Shown here one piece after another: positions 1 through 6,010 of a stretch of DNA of 8,247 nt; positions within the stretch are counted from its first letter, which is position 1; the number at the start of each line of letters is the position of its first letter. The translations under genes and the position numbers were made by a program. The notes below the pieces were generated by a model that saw nothing but the letters and a program-made list of their open reading frames with translations, did not search any database and was not told the origin of the DNA. Source of the stretch: an uncultured Collinsella sp. (GTDB lineage: Bacteria > Actinomycetota > Coriobacteriia > Coriobacteriales > Coriobacteriaceae); the NCBI GenBank assembly GCA_902494625.1, contig CABUUB010000075.1:1-8247 (forward strand), read 5' to 3'.

Positions 1-76
1 CCGGGCTTTGGTAGCACATGTCTGGGTTGGTTTTGGAGGATGACCCCGCGCGGAGGCAAACCACAGGAGGTTTAAC
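1..76 (+). other. 5' leader of rpsB (upstream part outside window)
   Basis: This is non-coding sequence before rpsB. It ends in a strong Shine-Dalgarno, AGGAGG at 65-70, six bases before the ATG at 77. Bases 29-33 (GGTTT) can pair with 58-62 (AAACC), enclosing a GC-rich inner palindrome CCGCGCGG at 46-53, so the leader could fold just upstream of the ribosome binding site. In gamma-proteobacteria S2 represses its own mRNA through a structured leader; whether that happens here is inference only. No convincing promoter is visible, so the promoter probably lies left of the window. Confidence 0.4.
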
Positions 77-805
77 ATGGCTACCAAGATTAATATCCGC
101 ACCCTGCTCGAGGCCGGCTGCCACTTCGGTCACCAGACCCGTCGCTGGAACCCCAAGATGAAGCCGTTCATCTTCGGTGAGCGCAACGGCATCTACATCC
201 TCGACCTCAAGCAGACCATCCTCGACGCCGACCAGGCCTACACCTTCGTTAAGAACGTCGCCAAGGGTGGCAACGTGCTGTTCGTCGGCACCAAGAAGCA
301 GGCTCAGGAGGCCGTCAAGAACGCTGCTGAGCGCGCCAACATGCCTTACATCAACCAGCGTTGGCTCGGCGGTATGCTGACCAACTTCGTTACCATCCGC
401 TCCCGCATCAACCGCATGGAGGAGCTCGAGGCCATGGTCGAGGACGGCCGCATGGCAGTGCTCCCCAAGAAGGAGCAGGCTGTGCTCGGCAAGGAGCTCA
501 CCAAGCTCCAGACCAACCTCGGTGGCGCCCGCGACATGAAGGGTCTGCCCCAGGCTCTCTTCGTCATCGACACCAAGCGCGAGGAGAACGCCATCAAGGA
601 GGCCCAGCGCCTGAACATCCCCGTCGTCGCTCTGATCGACACCAACTCCGATCCCGACGAGGTCGAGTACGGCATCCCCTGCAACGATGACGCTATCTCC
701 GCTGTCACCCTTATGTGCGAGCTCATGGCTGACGCCTGCCTCGCTGGCTCCGGCAAGGAGCAGGTCTCCGAGGCCGAGATGGCCGCTGAGCCCAAGGCCG
801 AGTAA
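77..805 (+). CDS. rpsB: 30S ribosomal protein S2
   Basis: This encodes a 242-residue ribosomal protein S2, which binds late to the back of the 30S head near the neck and helps S1 associate and initiation proceed. The family pattern is clear throughout: an N-terminal LLEAGCHFGHQTRRWNPKM block (residues 10-28), GIYILDL (38-44), LFVGTKKQA (68-76), QRWLGGMLTNF (94-104), and the C-terminal family signature around VALIDTNSDPDEVEYGIPCNDDA (residues 184-206). The C-terminal tail is short and acidic. The start is fixed by AGGAGG at 65-70 with a six-base spacer. Codon use is strongly biased toward C-ending and AAG codons, as expected of a highly expressed gene. tsf follows after 45 nt, the usual rpsB-tsf pairing. 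Confidence 0.98.
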   Translation: MATKINIRTLLEAGCHFGHQTRRWNPKMKPFIFGERNGIYILDLKQTILDADQAYTFVKNVAKGGNVLFVGTKKQAQEAVKNAAERANMPYINQRWLGGMLTNFVTIRSRINRMEELEAMVEDGRMAVLPKKEQAVLGKELTKLQTNLGGARDMKGLPQALFVIDTKREENAIKEAQRLNIPVVALIDTNSDPDEVEYGIPCNDDAISAVTLMCELMADACLAGSGKEQVSEAEMAAEPKAE

Positions 806-838
806 ATCAGTCTTAGTTAATTCTTTTTCATCTCTTTG

Positions 839-844
839 AAAGGA
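839..844 (+). promoter_or_regulatory. Ribosome binding site deciding the tsf start
   Basis: AAAGGA at 839-844 sits six bases before the ATG at 851. It would lie inside the coding region if translation began at the in-frame TTG at 836, so it supports the ATG. The 45-nt rpsB-tsf gap around it is T-rich and shows no terminator hairpin, which fits cotranscription. Confidence 0.75.
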
Positions 845-850
845 ACCACA

Positions 851-1720
851 ATGGCCCAGATTACCGCCGCTATGGTCAAGCAGCTCCGCGAGATGACCGA
901 CTCCCCGATGATGGAGTGCAAGAAGGCTCTCGTCGAGGCTGACGGCGACATGGACGCCGCTGTCGACGTTCTGCGTAAGAACGGCCTTGCCAAGGCTGCC
1001 AAGAAGGCTGGCCGTGAGACCAACGAGGGCGCTGTCGCCGCGTTCGTCTCCGAGGATGGCAAGACCGGCGCTCTGCTCGAGCTCTCCTGCGAGACCGACT
1101 TCGTTGGCTCCAACGCCAAGTTCACCGGCTTTGCTTCCAAGGTCGCTGAGGTTGTCGCTACCACCGAGCCTGCTGACGTCGACGCTCTGCTTGAGAAGCC
1201 GATGGGCGAGGAGACCGTTTCCTCCGAGCTCACCGAGATGATTCACATCATGGGCGAGAACATGAAGATCTCCCGCTTCGCCGCCCGTAAGGCCGAGAAC
1301 GGCGCGCTCGCTTCTTACATCCACATGGGTGGTAAGATCGGCGTCCTCGTCGAGTTTGCTTTCGAGAAGGCCGAGACCGCTCAGGCTGAGTCCTTCAAGA
1401 CCTTCGCTCACGACGTTGCCCTTCAGGTTGCCGCCGTCGCCCCGATCTGCGCTACCCGCGATCAGGTTCCGGCCGAGACCGTCGAGCACGAGAAGCAGAT
1501 CTACATGGCTCAGGCTGCCGAGTCCGGCAAGCCCGAGGCCATTCAGGAGAAGATGGCTGTTGGCCGTCTGGAGAAGTTCTACAAGCAGTCCGTGCTCACT
1601 GAGCAGGAGTTTATCAAGGACAGCTCCCTCACCATCAAGAAGTACGCTGAGCAGGTCTCCAAGGAGCTCGGCGACACCATTACCGTCGTTGCCTTTGACC
1701 GTCTGGTCCGTGGCGAGTAA
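851..1720 (+). CDS. tsf: Elongation factor Ts
   Basis: This encodes a 289-residue EF-Ts, the guanine-nucleotide exchange factor that releases GDP from EF-Tu. It starts with the family block MAQITAAMVKQLREMTDSPM and continues MECKKAL (residues 21-27), a UBA-like N-terminal domain that contacts EF-Tu. The exchange motif TDFV is at residues 82-85; in E. coli the matching Asp-Phe wedges into EF-Tu near the Mg2+ site. Two dimerisation-type core repeats follow, and the C-terminal region holds a coiled-coil-like stretch (about 225-270). An in-frame TTG at 836 would add five residues, but the ATG at 851 matches the family N-terminus and has the proper ribosome binding site. Length is normal (E. coli 283). 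The gene ends 22 nt before a strong terminator and closes the rpsB-tsf unit. Confidence 0.98.
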   Translation: MAQITAAMVKQLREMTDSPMMECKKALVEADGDMDAAVDVLRKNGLAKAAKKAGRETNEGAVAAFVSEDGKTGALLELSCETDFVGSNAKFTGFASKVAEVVATTEPADVDALLEKPMGEETVSSELTEMIHIMGENMKISRFAARKAENGALASYIHMGGKIGVLVEFAFEKAETAQAESFKTFAHDVALQVAAVAPICATRDQVPAETVEHEKQIYMAQAAESGKPEAIQEKMAVGRLEKFYKQSVLTEQEFIKDSSLTIKKYAEQVSKELGDTITVVAFDRLVRGE

Positions 1721-1742
1721 ATAAGCTCTTGTAGCTGGTAAT

Positions 1743-1778
1743 GAGCAGGCTGTGGGTTTTACTCACAGCCTGCTTTTT
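1743..1778 (+). terminator. Intrinsic terminator after tsf
   Basis: AGCAGGCTGTG (1744-1754) is perfectly complementary to CACAGCCTGCT (1764-1774). One G-T and one G-C pair extend the stem to 13 bp around a five-base TTTTA loop. The run TTTTT at 1774-1778 follows directly. This is a textbook Rho-independent terminator on the + strand; the reverse strand lacks a T-run after the stem. It separates rpsB-tsf from pyrH and the genes beyond. Confidence 0.93.
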
Positions 1779-1781
1779 CAT

Positions 1782-1797
1782 GGCTCTTCTAAGAGCC
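1782..1797. repeat. Inverted repeat between the tsf terminator and pyrH promoter
   Basis: GGCTCTT and AAGAGCC are separated by two bases (CT), giving a 16-bp dyad. As RNA it could form a six-base-pair stem with a TCTA loop followed only by TTT, a weak terminator at best. As DNA it covers the place where a -35 element would sit relative to the candidate -10 at 1803-1808, so it could be an operator. The repeat is directly visible; its function is inference. Confidence 0.5.
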
Positions 1798-1799
1798 TT

Positions 1800-1808
1800 T
1801 GATAGAAT
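1800..1808 (+). promoter_or_regulatory. Candidate extended -10 promoter for pyrH
   Basis: TGATAGAAT contains TAGAAT (five of six matches to TATAAT) preceded by TG one base upstream, the extended -10 pattern recognised by the housekeeping sigma factor. No good -35 is seen at 17-18 bp spacing, which extended -10 promoters tolerate. Transcription would start near 1814-1816, giving a leader of about 24 nt. Its position directly after a strong terminator makes a promoter here likely. Confidence 0.55.
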
Positions 1809-1824
1809 GTTGAGAGTTCAATCT

Positions 1825-1833
1825 AAAGGAGGA
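1825..1833 (+). promoter_or_regulatory. Strong ribosome binding site for the pyrH TTG start
   Basis: AAAGGAGGA is a near-perfect complement to the 16S rRNA 3' end. Its AGGAGG core (1827-1832) ends six bases before the TTG at 1839. It identifies this uncommon TTG as the start codon. Confidence 0.85.
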
Positions 1834-1838
1834 TCGCT

Positions 1839-2561
1839 TTGTCCGACATCCGATATAAACGCGTGCTTCTTAAGCTTTCCGGCGAAGCACTGATGGGCGA
1901 CGGCCAATATGGCATCGACCCCAAGGTTACCGACCATCTTGCCAAGCAGGTCAAGGAGCTGCTCGCCGTTGGCCATGAGGTCGGCGTCGTTGTCGGCGGC
2001 GGCAATATTTTCCGCGGCATGGCCGGCGCTGCCGGTGGCATGGAGCGTGCTCAGGCCGACTACATGGGCATGCTGGCAACCGTTATGAACGCGCTCGCCC
2101 TGCAGGATGCCTTCGAGCATAACGATGTTCCCTGCCGCGTGATGAGCGCTATCCAGATGAACGAGATCTGCGAGCCCTATATTCGCCGTCGCGCCATCAA
2201 CCACCTTTCCAAGGGCAACGTCGTTATTTTTGCCGCCGGTTCGGGCAATCCGTACTTTACGACCGACACCGCCGCGGCTCTTCGTGCGTGCGAGATCGGC
2301 GCCGAGATTCTGATCAAGGCCACCAAGGTCGACGGCATCTATGACAAGGATCCCGTCAAGTGCGCCGATGCCGTCCGCTTTGATAAGATCACCTACCATG
2401 AGGTGCTCGTCCGCGGTCTGCAGGTTATGGATTCCACGGCTACGGCACTTTGCCAGGATAACCGTATGCCGATTTTGGTCCTCAACATCGATGGCGAGGA
2501 CACTGTCAAGCGCGCGCTCGCGGGTGAGCCCGTCGGCACGCTCGTCTATCAGGAGGATTAA
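1839..2561 (+). CDS. pyrH: UMP kinase
   Basis: This encodes a 240-residue bacterial UMP kinase of the amino-acid-kinase fold, which phosphorylates UMP to UDP with ATP in pyrimidine synthesis; the family is hexameric and regulated by GTP and UTP. Visible motifs are KLSGEAL (residues 12-18, phosphate binding), VVGGGNIFRG (51-60), Asp74 in the UMP-binding region, AAGSGNPYFTTDTAA (132-146, where many homologues have GTGNP) and ATKVDGIYDKDP (161-172, nucleotide binding). Translation starts at TTG 1839, set by the strong ribosome binding site just upstream. It is the first gene after the tsf terminator and has its own candidate promoter. Its last codons contain AGGAGG (2551-2556), which serves as the ribosome binding site of frr two bases further on, so the two are probably translationally coupled. 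Confidence 0.97.
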   Translation: MSDIRYKRVLLKLSGEALMGDGQYGIDPKVTDHLAKQVKELLAVGHEVGVVVGGGNIFRGMAGAAGGMERAQADYMGMLATVMNALALQDAFEHNDVPCRVMSAIQMNEICEPYIRRRAINHLSKGNVVIFAAGSGNPYFTTDTAAALRACEIGAEILIKATKVDGIYDKDPVKCADAVRFDKITYHEVLVRGLQVMDSTATALCQDNRMPILVLNIDGEDTVKRALAGEPVGTLVYQED

Positions 2562-2563
2562 GC

Positions 2564-3100
2564 ATGGCAGAGAACATCACCGCCCATATGGACAAGTCGC
2601 TCGAGTCCCTCAAGCATAACTTCTCCAAGGTCCGTACCGGCCGCGCCAATGCCAACATTCTGTCCGACATCACCGTCGATTATTACGGTGTTCCCACGCC
2701 GGTCACGCAGGTTGCCGCCGTCAAGACCCCCGAGGCCCACATGCTGCTCATCGAGCCGTGGGACAAGGCGCTCATCAATGCTATCGTCAAGGCCATCGGC
2801 GCTTCCGATCTGGGTATTACCCCCAACTCCGATGGCACCGTCGTTCGTCTTCCGTTCCCGGCTCCCACCGAGGAGCGCCGTCGCGAGCTCGTCAAGGAGT
2901 GCCGCGAGTACGCCGAGCAGGCCAAGGTTTCTATCCGTAACATCCGTCGCGACTTCAACAACAAGCTCGAGCGCGATGAGGAGCTCACCGAGGACGATGT
3001 CCGTCGCGAGCAGGCCAAGGTCCAGAAGCACACCGATGAGTATGTCGCCAAGGTCGAGGAGCTTCTGAAGGAAAAAGAAGCCGAGGTCATGGAGATCTAA
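2564..3100 (+). CDS. frr: Ribosome recycling factor
   Basis: This encodes a 178-residue ribosome recycling factor, which with EF-G splits post-termination ribosomes. Family blocks seen: SKVRTGRA (residues 21-28), YYGVPTPVTQVA (40-51) in the beta-rich domain II, SDLGITPNSDGTVVRLPFP (81-99), PTEERRREL (101-109), and the long basic helix with VSIRNIRRD (122-130). The usual length is about 185. Compared with the E. coli protein from memory, four residues are missing before MDK at the N-terminus and about three in the turn region near residues 130-143. No in-frame start exists upstream, and AGGAGG at 2551-2556 is seven bases before this ATG, so the short N-terminus is real. It sits two bases after pyrH and one base before uppS. 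Confidence 0.97.
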   Translation: MAENITAHMDKSLESLKHNFSKVRTGRANANILSDITVDYYGVPTPVTQVAAVKTPEAHMLLIEPWDKALINAIVKAIGASDLGITPNSDGTVVRLPFPAPTEERRRELVKECREYAEQAKVSIRNIRRDFNNKLERDEELTEDDVRREQAKVQKHTDEYVAKVEELLKEKEAEVMEI

Positions 3101-3101
3101 G

Positions 3102-3896
3102 GTGCAATACGACGAGCATAAACTGGTCGAGTACTTTGCCGACGCCCCTGCGGGCGTCGGTTTTTCCGACCTTGACCTCAATAACATTCCGCACCATATC
3201 TCGTGCATCATGGACGGCAACGGTCGTTGGGCCACATCGCGCGGTCTTGCACGCACCGAGGGCCACAAGGCGGGTATCGTCTCCCTTCGCGAGATTATTA
3301 CCGCCTGCGTGCGTCTGGGCGTCGACGTGCTTTCTGCCTATGCGTTTTCTACCGAAAACTGGAACCGCCCGCAGCATGAGGTCAACGTCTTGATGCATCT
3401 GTTTGCCAAGACGTTTATCGACGAGCTGCCGCTTCTGAAGCGCGAAAACGTGCGCGTTGTCTTTTTGGGTGACATTTCCGCGCTGCCCAAGAAGACCCGC
3501 GACGTTTTTGAACGCGGTCTTGCCGAGTGCGCCGATCACACCGGCATGACGCTGGCGCTTGCCGTCAACTACGGCGCGCGTGCCGAGATTACCCGCGCTG
3601 TCCGTCAGATCGCACTCGACGCTGCCGCCGGTAAGATCGATCCTGCCGCAATTGATGACGACATGGTGGCTTCCCACCTCTATACCGCCGGCCTTCCCGA
3701 TCCTGAGCTTGTGATTCGCACCTCTGGTGAGCTGCGCCTTTCGAACTATCTGCTGTGGCAGGTGGCTTATTCCGAGTTCTACGTCACCGATACCTATTGG
3801 CCCGACTTTGATCGTTGGGGCCTTGTCGACGCCATTTTGGCCTATCAGGGCCGTGACCGTAGGTTTGGTGGTCTGAGCAAGACCGAGGAGGCTTAA
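3102..3896 (+). CDS. uppS: Isoprenyl transferase (undecaprenyl diphosphate synthase)
   Basis: This encodes a 264-residue cis-prenyltransferase that adds isopentenyl units to farnesyl diphosphate, giving the C55 carrier for peptidoglycan and other envelope polymers. The catalytic block is HISCIMDGNGRWA (residues 32-44), with Asp38 matching E. coli Asp26. GHKAG is at 54-58, AFSTENWNRP at 81-90, and the C-terminal signature VIRTSGELRLSN plus YLLWQ at 204-220; PDF and RDRRFGG (251-257) follow. Residues 1-30 are a poorly conserved lead-in. Translation starts at GTG 3102, one base after the frr stop, with GGAG at 3091-3094 as ribosome binding site; the only later in-frame ATG is inside the active site. 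Codons 13-22 contain a terminator-like hairpin, listed separately. Chain length (C55 or shorter) cannot be told from the sequence alone. Confidence 0.96.
   Translation: MQYDEHKLVEYFADAPAGVGFSDLDLNNIPHHISCIMDGNGRWATSRGLARTEGHKAGIVSLREIITACVRLGVDVLSAYAFSTENWNRPQHEVNVLMHLFAKTFIDELPLLKRENVRVVFLGDISALPKKTRDVFERGLAECADHTGMTLALAVNYGARAEITRAVRQIALDAAAGKIDPAAIDDDMVASHLYTAGLPDPELVIRTSGELRLSNYLLWQVAYSEFYVTDTYWPDFDRWGLVDAILAYQGRDRRFGGLSKTEEA
3139..3165 (+). terminator. Terminator-like hairpin inside the uppS coding start
   Basis: CCGACGCCC (3139-3147) and GGGCGTCGG (3152-3160) form a perfect nine-base-pair GC-rich stem with a CTGC loop. TTTTT follows immediately at 3161-3165. This has every feature of a Rho-independent terminator but lies in codons 13-22 of uppS, 37 nt after the start codon. 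A translating ribosome would keep it unfolded, so it would act only when uppS translation fails. That role is inference; the structure is plain in the sequence. Confidence 0.6.
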
Positions 3897-3898
3897 TC

Positions 3899-4798
3899 GT
3901 GTCCGATCGTCCCAAGGCATCTGCTCCCAAGACGCCTGCGCGCAAAGCTGCCACTGCGGAAGCGCCTGCAGTTAAGAGCGGCACCGGTTCGTGGCTGGCG
4001 GGCTTTATTACCCGTGCCGCCGCCGGTATCGTCTACGCCGTTGTCTTTATCCTGTGCCTGGTTTTGGGTATCGTGCCCACGGCCATTTTTGTTTCTGTCA
4101 TGAGCGGTCTGTGCTGCTATGAGTTTTTCCGTATGACGAGGCTCGATGGCAAGATGGCTAACGAGCGCATGGGTATCGCTGCCGCCGTACTCTTTCCGCT
4201 GTCGGCGTTGGGCGATTCGATGTTGCTGAATGCCCTGCTTTTTGCCCTGATGCTCGCTGTGGGCATTTGGTATGTCTGGTCGCCGCGTACCCGCATCTCT
4301 GATGTGGCCGTGACGCTCATGGGTCCCATCTACACTGGCTTTATGCTGTCGGCTATCGTGCTGCTGCGCGATGCCGTGCCCGGTTTTGCCGGCGCCCTGC
4401 TTTCGGTGGGCGTTTGCGCGTCCCTTTGGGTCTCCGACTCGTTTGCCTACATCGTGGGTAGCCGTATCGGCAAACACAAGATGGTTCCCAAGATCTCTCC
4501 CAAAAAGAGCTGGGAGGGGTTTGTTGGCGGCATCCTGGGCTCAGTTTTGATTTGGCTCATCCTGTGGGCGACGCACTTCTACAAACTCAGCCTGCCCTAT
4601 GCGCTGCTGTGCGGCGTGGTGGTGTCCATTTTGGGCGTTATCGGCGACCTTATCGAGTCGCGCATCAAGCGCGGTGTGGGCGTTAAGGATTCCGGTAACC
4701 TTATCCCTGGCCACGGCGGCATGCTCGATCGTAGCGATTCGCTTATCTTCGGCTGCATCACCGCGCAGCTGATGCTGATGATCGGAGGCGTGCTGTAA
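3899..4798 (+). CDS. cdsA: Phosphatidate cytidylyltransferase (CDP-diacylglycerol synthase)
   Basis: This encodes a 299-residue integral membrane enzyme that makes CDP-diacylglycerol from CTP and phosphatidate, the branch point for bacterial phospholipids. The family signature is at residues 254-280: SRIKRGVGVKDSG then NLIPGHGGMLDRSD, holding the metal-binding Lys-Asp and Asp-Arg-x-Asp. Upstream, VSDSFAYIVGSRIGKHK (178-194) and ISPKKSWEGFVGG (199-211) are also family blocks. About eight hydrophobic segments are visible, roughly at 41-75, 91-126, 136-182, 208-224, 233-249 and 282-298. The first 32 residues are rich in Ala, Pro and Lys and probably a disordered cytoplasmic tail. The residue between DR and D is Ser279, where most homologues have a hydrophobic residue. 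The start is GTG 3899 with GAGGAG (3885-3890) inside the uppS end; the stop overlaps the dxr ATG as TAATG. Confidence 0.96.
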   Translation: MSDRPKASAPKTPARKAATAEAPAVKSGTGSWLAGFITRAAAGIVYAVVFILCLVLGIVPTAIFVSVMSGLCCYEFFRMTRLDGKMANERMGIAAAVLFPLSALGDSMLLNALLFALMLAVGIWYVWSPRTRISDVAVTLMGPIYTGFMLSAIVLLRDAVPGFAGALLSVGVCASLWVSDSFAYIVGSRIGKHKMVPKISPKKSWEGFVGGILGSVLIWLILWATHFYKLSLPYALLCGVVVSILGVIGDLIESRIKRGVGVKDSGNLIPGHGGMLDRSDSLIFGCITAQLMLMIGGVL

Positions 4799-5985
4799 TG
4801 TCATTCCAGACGACGTATGGCCCCGATGGACGCCTCCGTGTTGCCATCCTGGGTTGTACGGGCTCCATCGGCACCCAGGCGCTCGATGTGTGCCGCCAGC
4901 ATGCCGATCGACTGCAGGTGACGGCGCTGTCCGTTAATTCCAGTACCTCCGAGCTTGTTGCCGCTGCCCGCGAGTTCTCGGTTTCGGCGGTTGCCGTGGC
5001 CGATGTCGCTCATGGCGATGACGCCGTGCTGCAGGAGTTGCCCGAGGGAACGAAGCTCGGCGTTGGCGCGCAGGCGGTTTGCGAGCTCTCGCGTCGCGAC
5101 GATGTCGACTGCGTGCTCGTCGCTATTGTGGGTGCCGCCGGTCTCGAGGCGAGCCATGCGGCCTTGACCTCAAATAAGCGCCTTGCACTTGCCAACAAGG
5201 AGTCCCTCGTCGTCGGTGGCGACTTGCTTATGCCGTTGGCGCAACCGGGCCAGCTTATTCCAGTCGACTCTGAGCACTCCGCCATCTACCAGTGCTATCT
5301 GGGAGAGGACCCGCGCGAGGCTCATTGTATTTGGCTCACCTGCTCGGGCGGTCCGTTCTTTGGCCGAACACGCGACGAGCTCGATTGCGTGACGCGTGCC
5401 GATGCCCTCGCACATCCCACGTGGGCCATGGGTGCCAAGATCACCATCGACTCCGCCACCCTTATGAACAAGGGCCTGGAGCGCATTGAGGCCATGCATC
5501 TGTTTAACTGCGACCTCGATTTCATTAACGTGGTCGTGCAGCGTCAGTCCAAGATTCACTCTATGGTCGAGTTCGCTGACGGCTCCGTGATGGCGCATCT
5601 CGGTGCTTCCGACATGCGTATTCCCATCCAGTTCGCGTTCTCGTATCCCGAGCGTTGGGATACCCCGGCGCCTCGTATCGATTTTCGCGAGCTGGGACAG
5701 CTTACGTTTGATGCTGCCGACATGGATACCTTCCGCTGTCTGGCACTGGCCGAGCGTGCCGGCAAGACGGGTGGCACCATGCCGTGCGTGCTCAATGCCG
5801 CCAATGAGGTCGCCGTCGATGCCTTCCTGCACGATGGCTGCAGCTTTACCGATATCGATCGCATTGTGGAATCTTGCATGGATGCTCACGATGCGCAGAC
5901 GGTCGATTCGTTTGAGCAACTTCACGACATTGATGCGTGGGCGCGTGAAAAGGCTGCGCAGGTGCTCGCCGCAACCCGTTCTTAA
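4798..5985 (+). CDS. dxr: 1-deoxy-D-xylulose 5-phosphate reductoisomerase
   Basis: This encodes a 395-residue DXR, which rearranges and reduces DXP to MEP with NADPH, the committed step of the MEP isoprenoid pathway. The Rossmann motif GCTGSIGTQALDV is at residues 19-31. ALANKES (130-136) and PVDSEHSAIYQC (155-166) follow; Asp157 and Glu159 match the E. coli metal ligands Asp150 and Glu152. SGGPF is at 183-187, His206 is in HPTWAMG, and Glu228 of MNKGLERIEA is the third metal ligand. The C-terminal helical domain includes NAANEVAV (333-340). The ATG overlaps the cdsA stop by one base, with GGAGG at 4784-4788, so translation is probably coupled to cdsA. Length is normal and no catalytic residue is missing. 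Confidence 0.97.
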   Translation: MSFQTTYGPDGRLRVAILGCTGSIGTQALDVCRQHADRLQVTALSVNSSTSELVAAAREFSVSAVAVADVAHGDDAVLQELPEGTKLGVGAQAVCELSRRDDVDCVLVAIVGAAGLEASHAALTSNKRLALANKESLVVGGDLLMPLAQPGQLIPVDSEHSAIYQCYLGEDPREAHCIWLTCSGGPFFGRTRDELDCVTRADALAHPTWAMGAKITIDSATLMNKGLERIEAMHLFNCDLDFINVVVQRQSKIHSMVEFADGSVMAHLGASDMRIPIQFAFSYPERWDTPAPRIDFRELGQLTFDAADMDTFRCLALAERAGKTGGTMPCVLNAANEVAVDAFLHDGCSFTDIDRIVESCMDAHDAQTVDSFEQLHDIDAWAREKAAQVLAATRS

Positions 5986-6010
5986 CCCATAAGGATTGCT
6001 TTTTCGATTT
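5986..6010 (+). other. dxr-protease gap with a poorly placed ribosome binding site
   Basis: AAGGA at 5991-5995 is the only Shine-Dalgarno-like element. It directly abuts the TTG at 5996 (no spacer) and lies 15 bases before the ATG at 6011, so neither start has normal spacing. The remainder is T-rich (TTTTTCGATTT). Low or coupled translation of the protease gene is the simplest reading. Confidence 0.45.

Noticed and set aside
40..75. Short open frame ATG...TAA ending one base before the rpsB start, as a leader peptide
   Set aside because: The GGAGG at 35-39 touches the ATG with no spacer, so initiation is unlikely. The frame is open back to base 1, which can be chance in GC-rich sequence, and the upstream residues are Trp/Gly-rich and unlike a normal protein.
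836..850. TTG at 836 as the tsf start
   Set aside because: It has no Shine-Dalgarno upstream and would place the clear ribosome binding site inside the gene; the ATG at 851 matches the EF-Ts N-terminus.
1782..1800. Inverted repeat as a second intrinsic terminator after tsf
   Set aside because: The stem is only about six base pairs with TTT after it, and a strong terminator already sits just upstream; an operator or chance origin is at least as likely.
1818..2399. 193-codon minus-strand open frame opposite pyrH
   Set aside because: It is an antisense shadow of an unmistakable pyrH, with no motif or independent promoter seen.
3087..3920. 277-codon open frame on the minus strand opposite uppS
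   Set aside because: It covers almost exactly uppS, shows no family motif, and arises from codon-position GC bias.
5996..6010. TTG at 5996 as the preferred protease start
   Set aside because: AAGGA directly abuts it with no spacer. The five extra residues (starting Leu-Phe-Arg-Phe) are not needed for the first membrane helix, though the site cannot be fully excluded.
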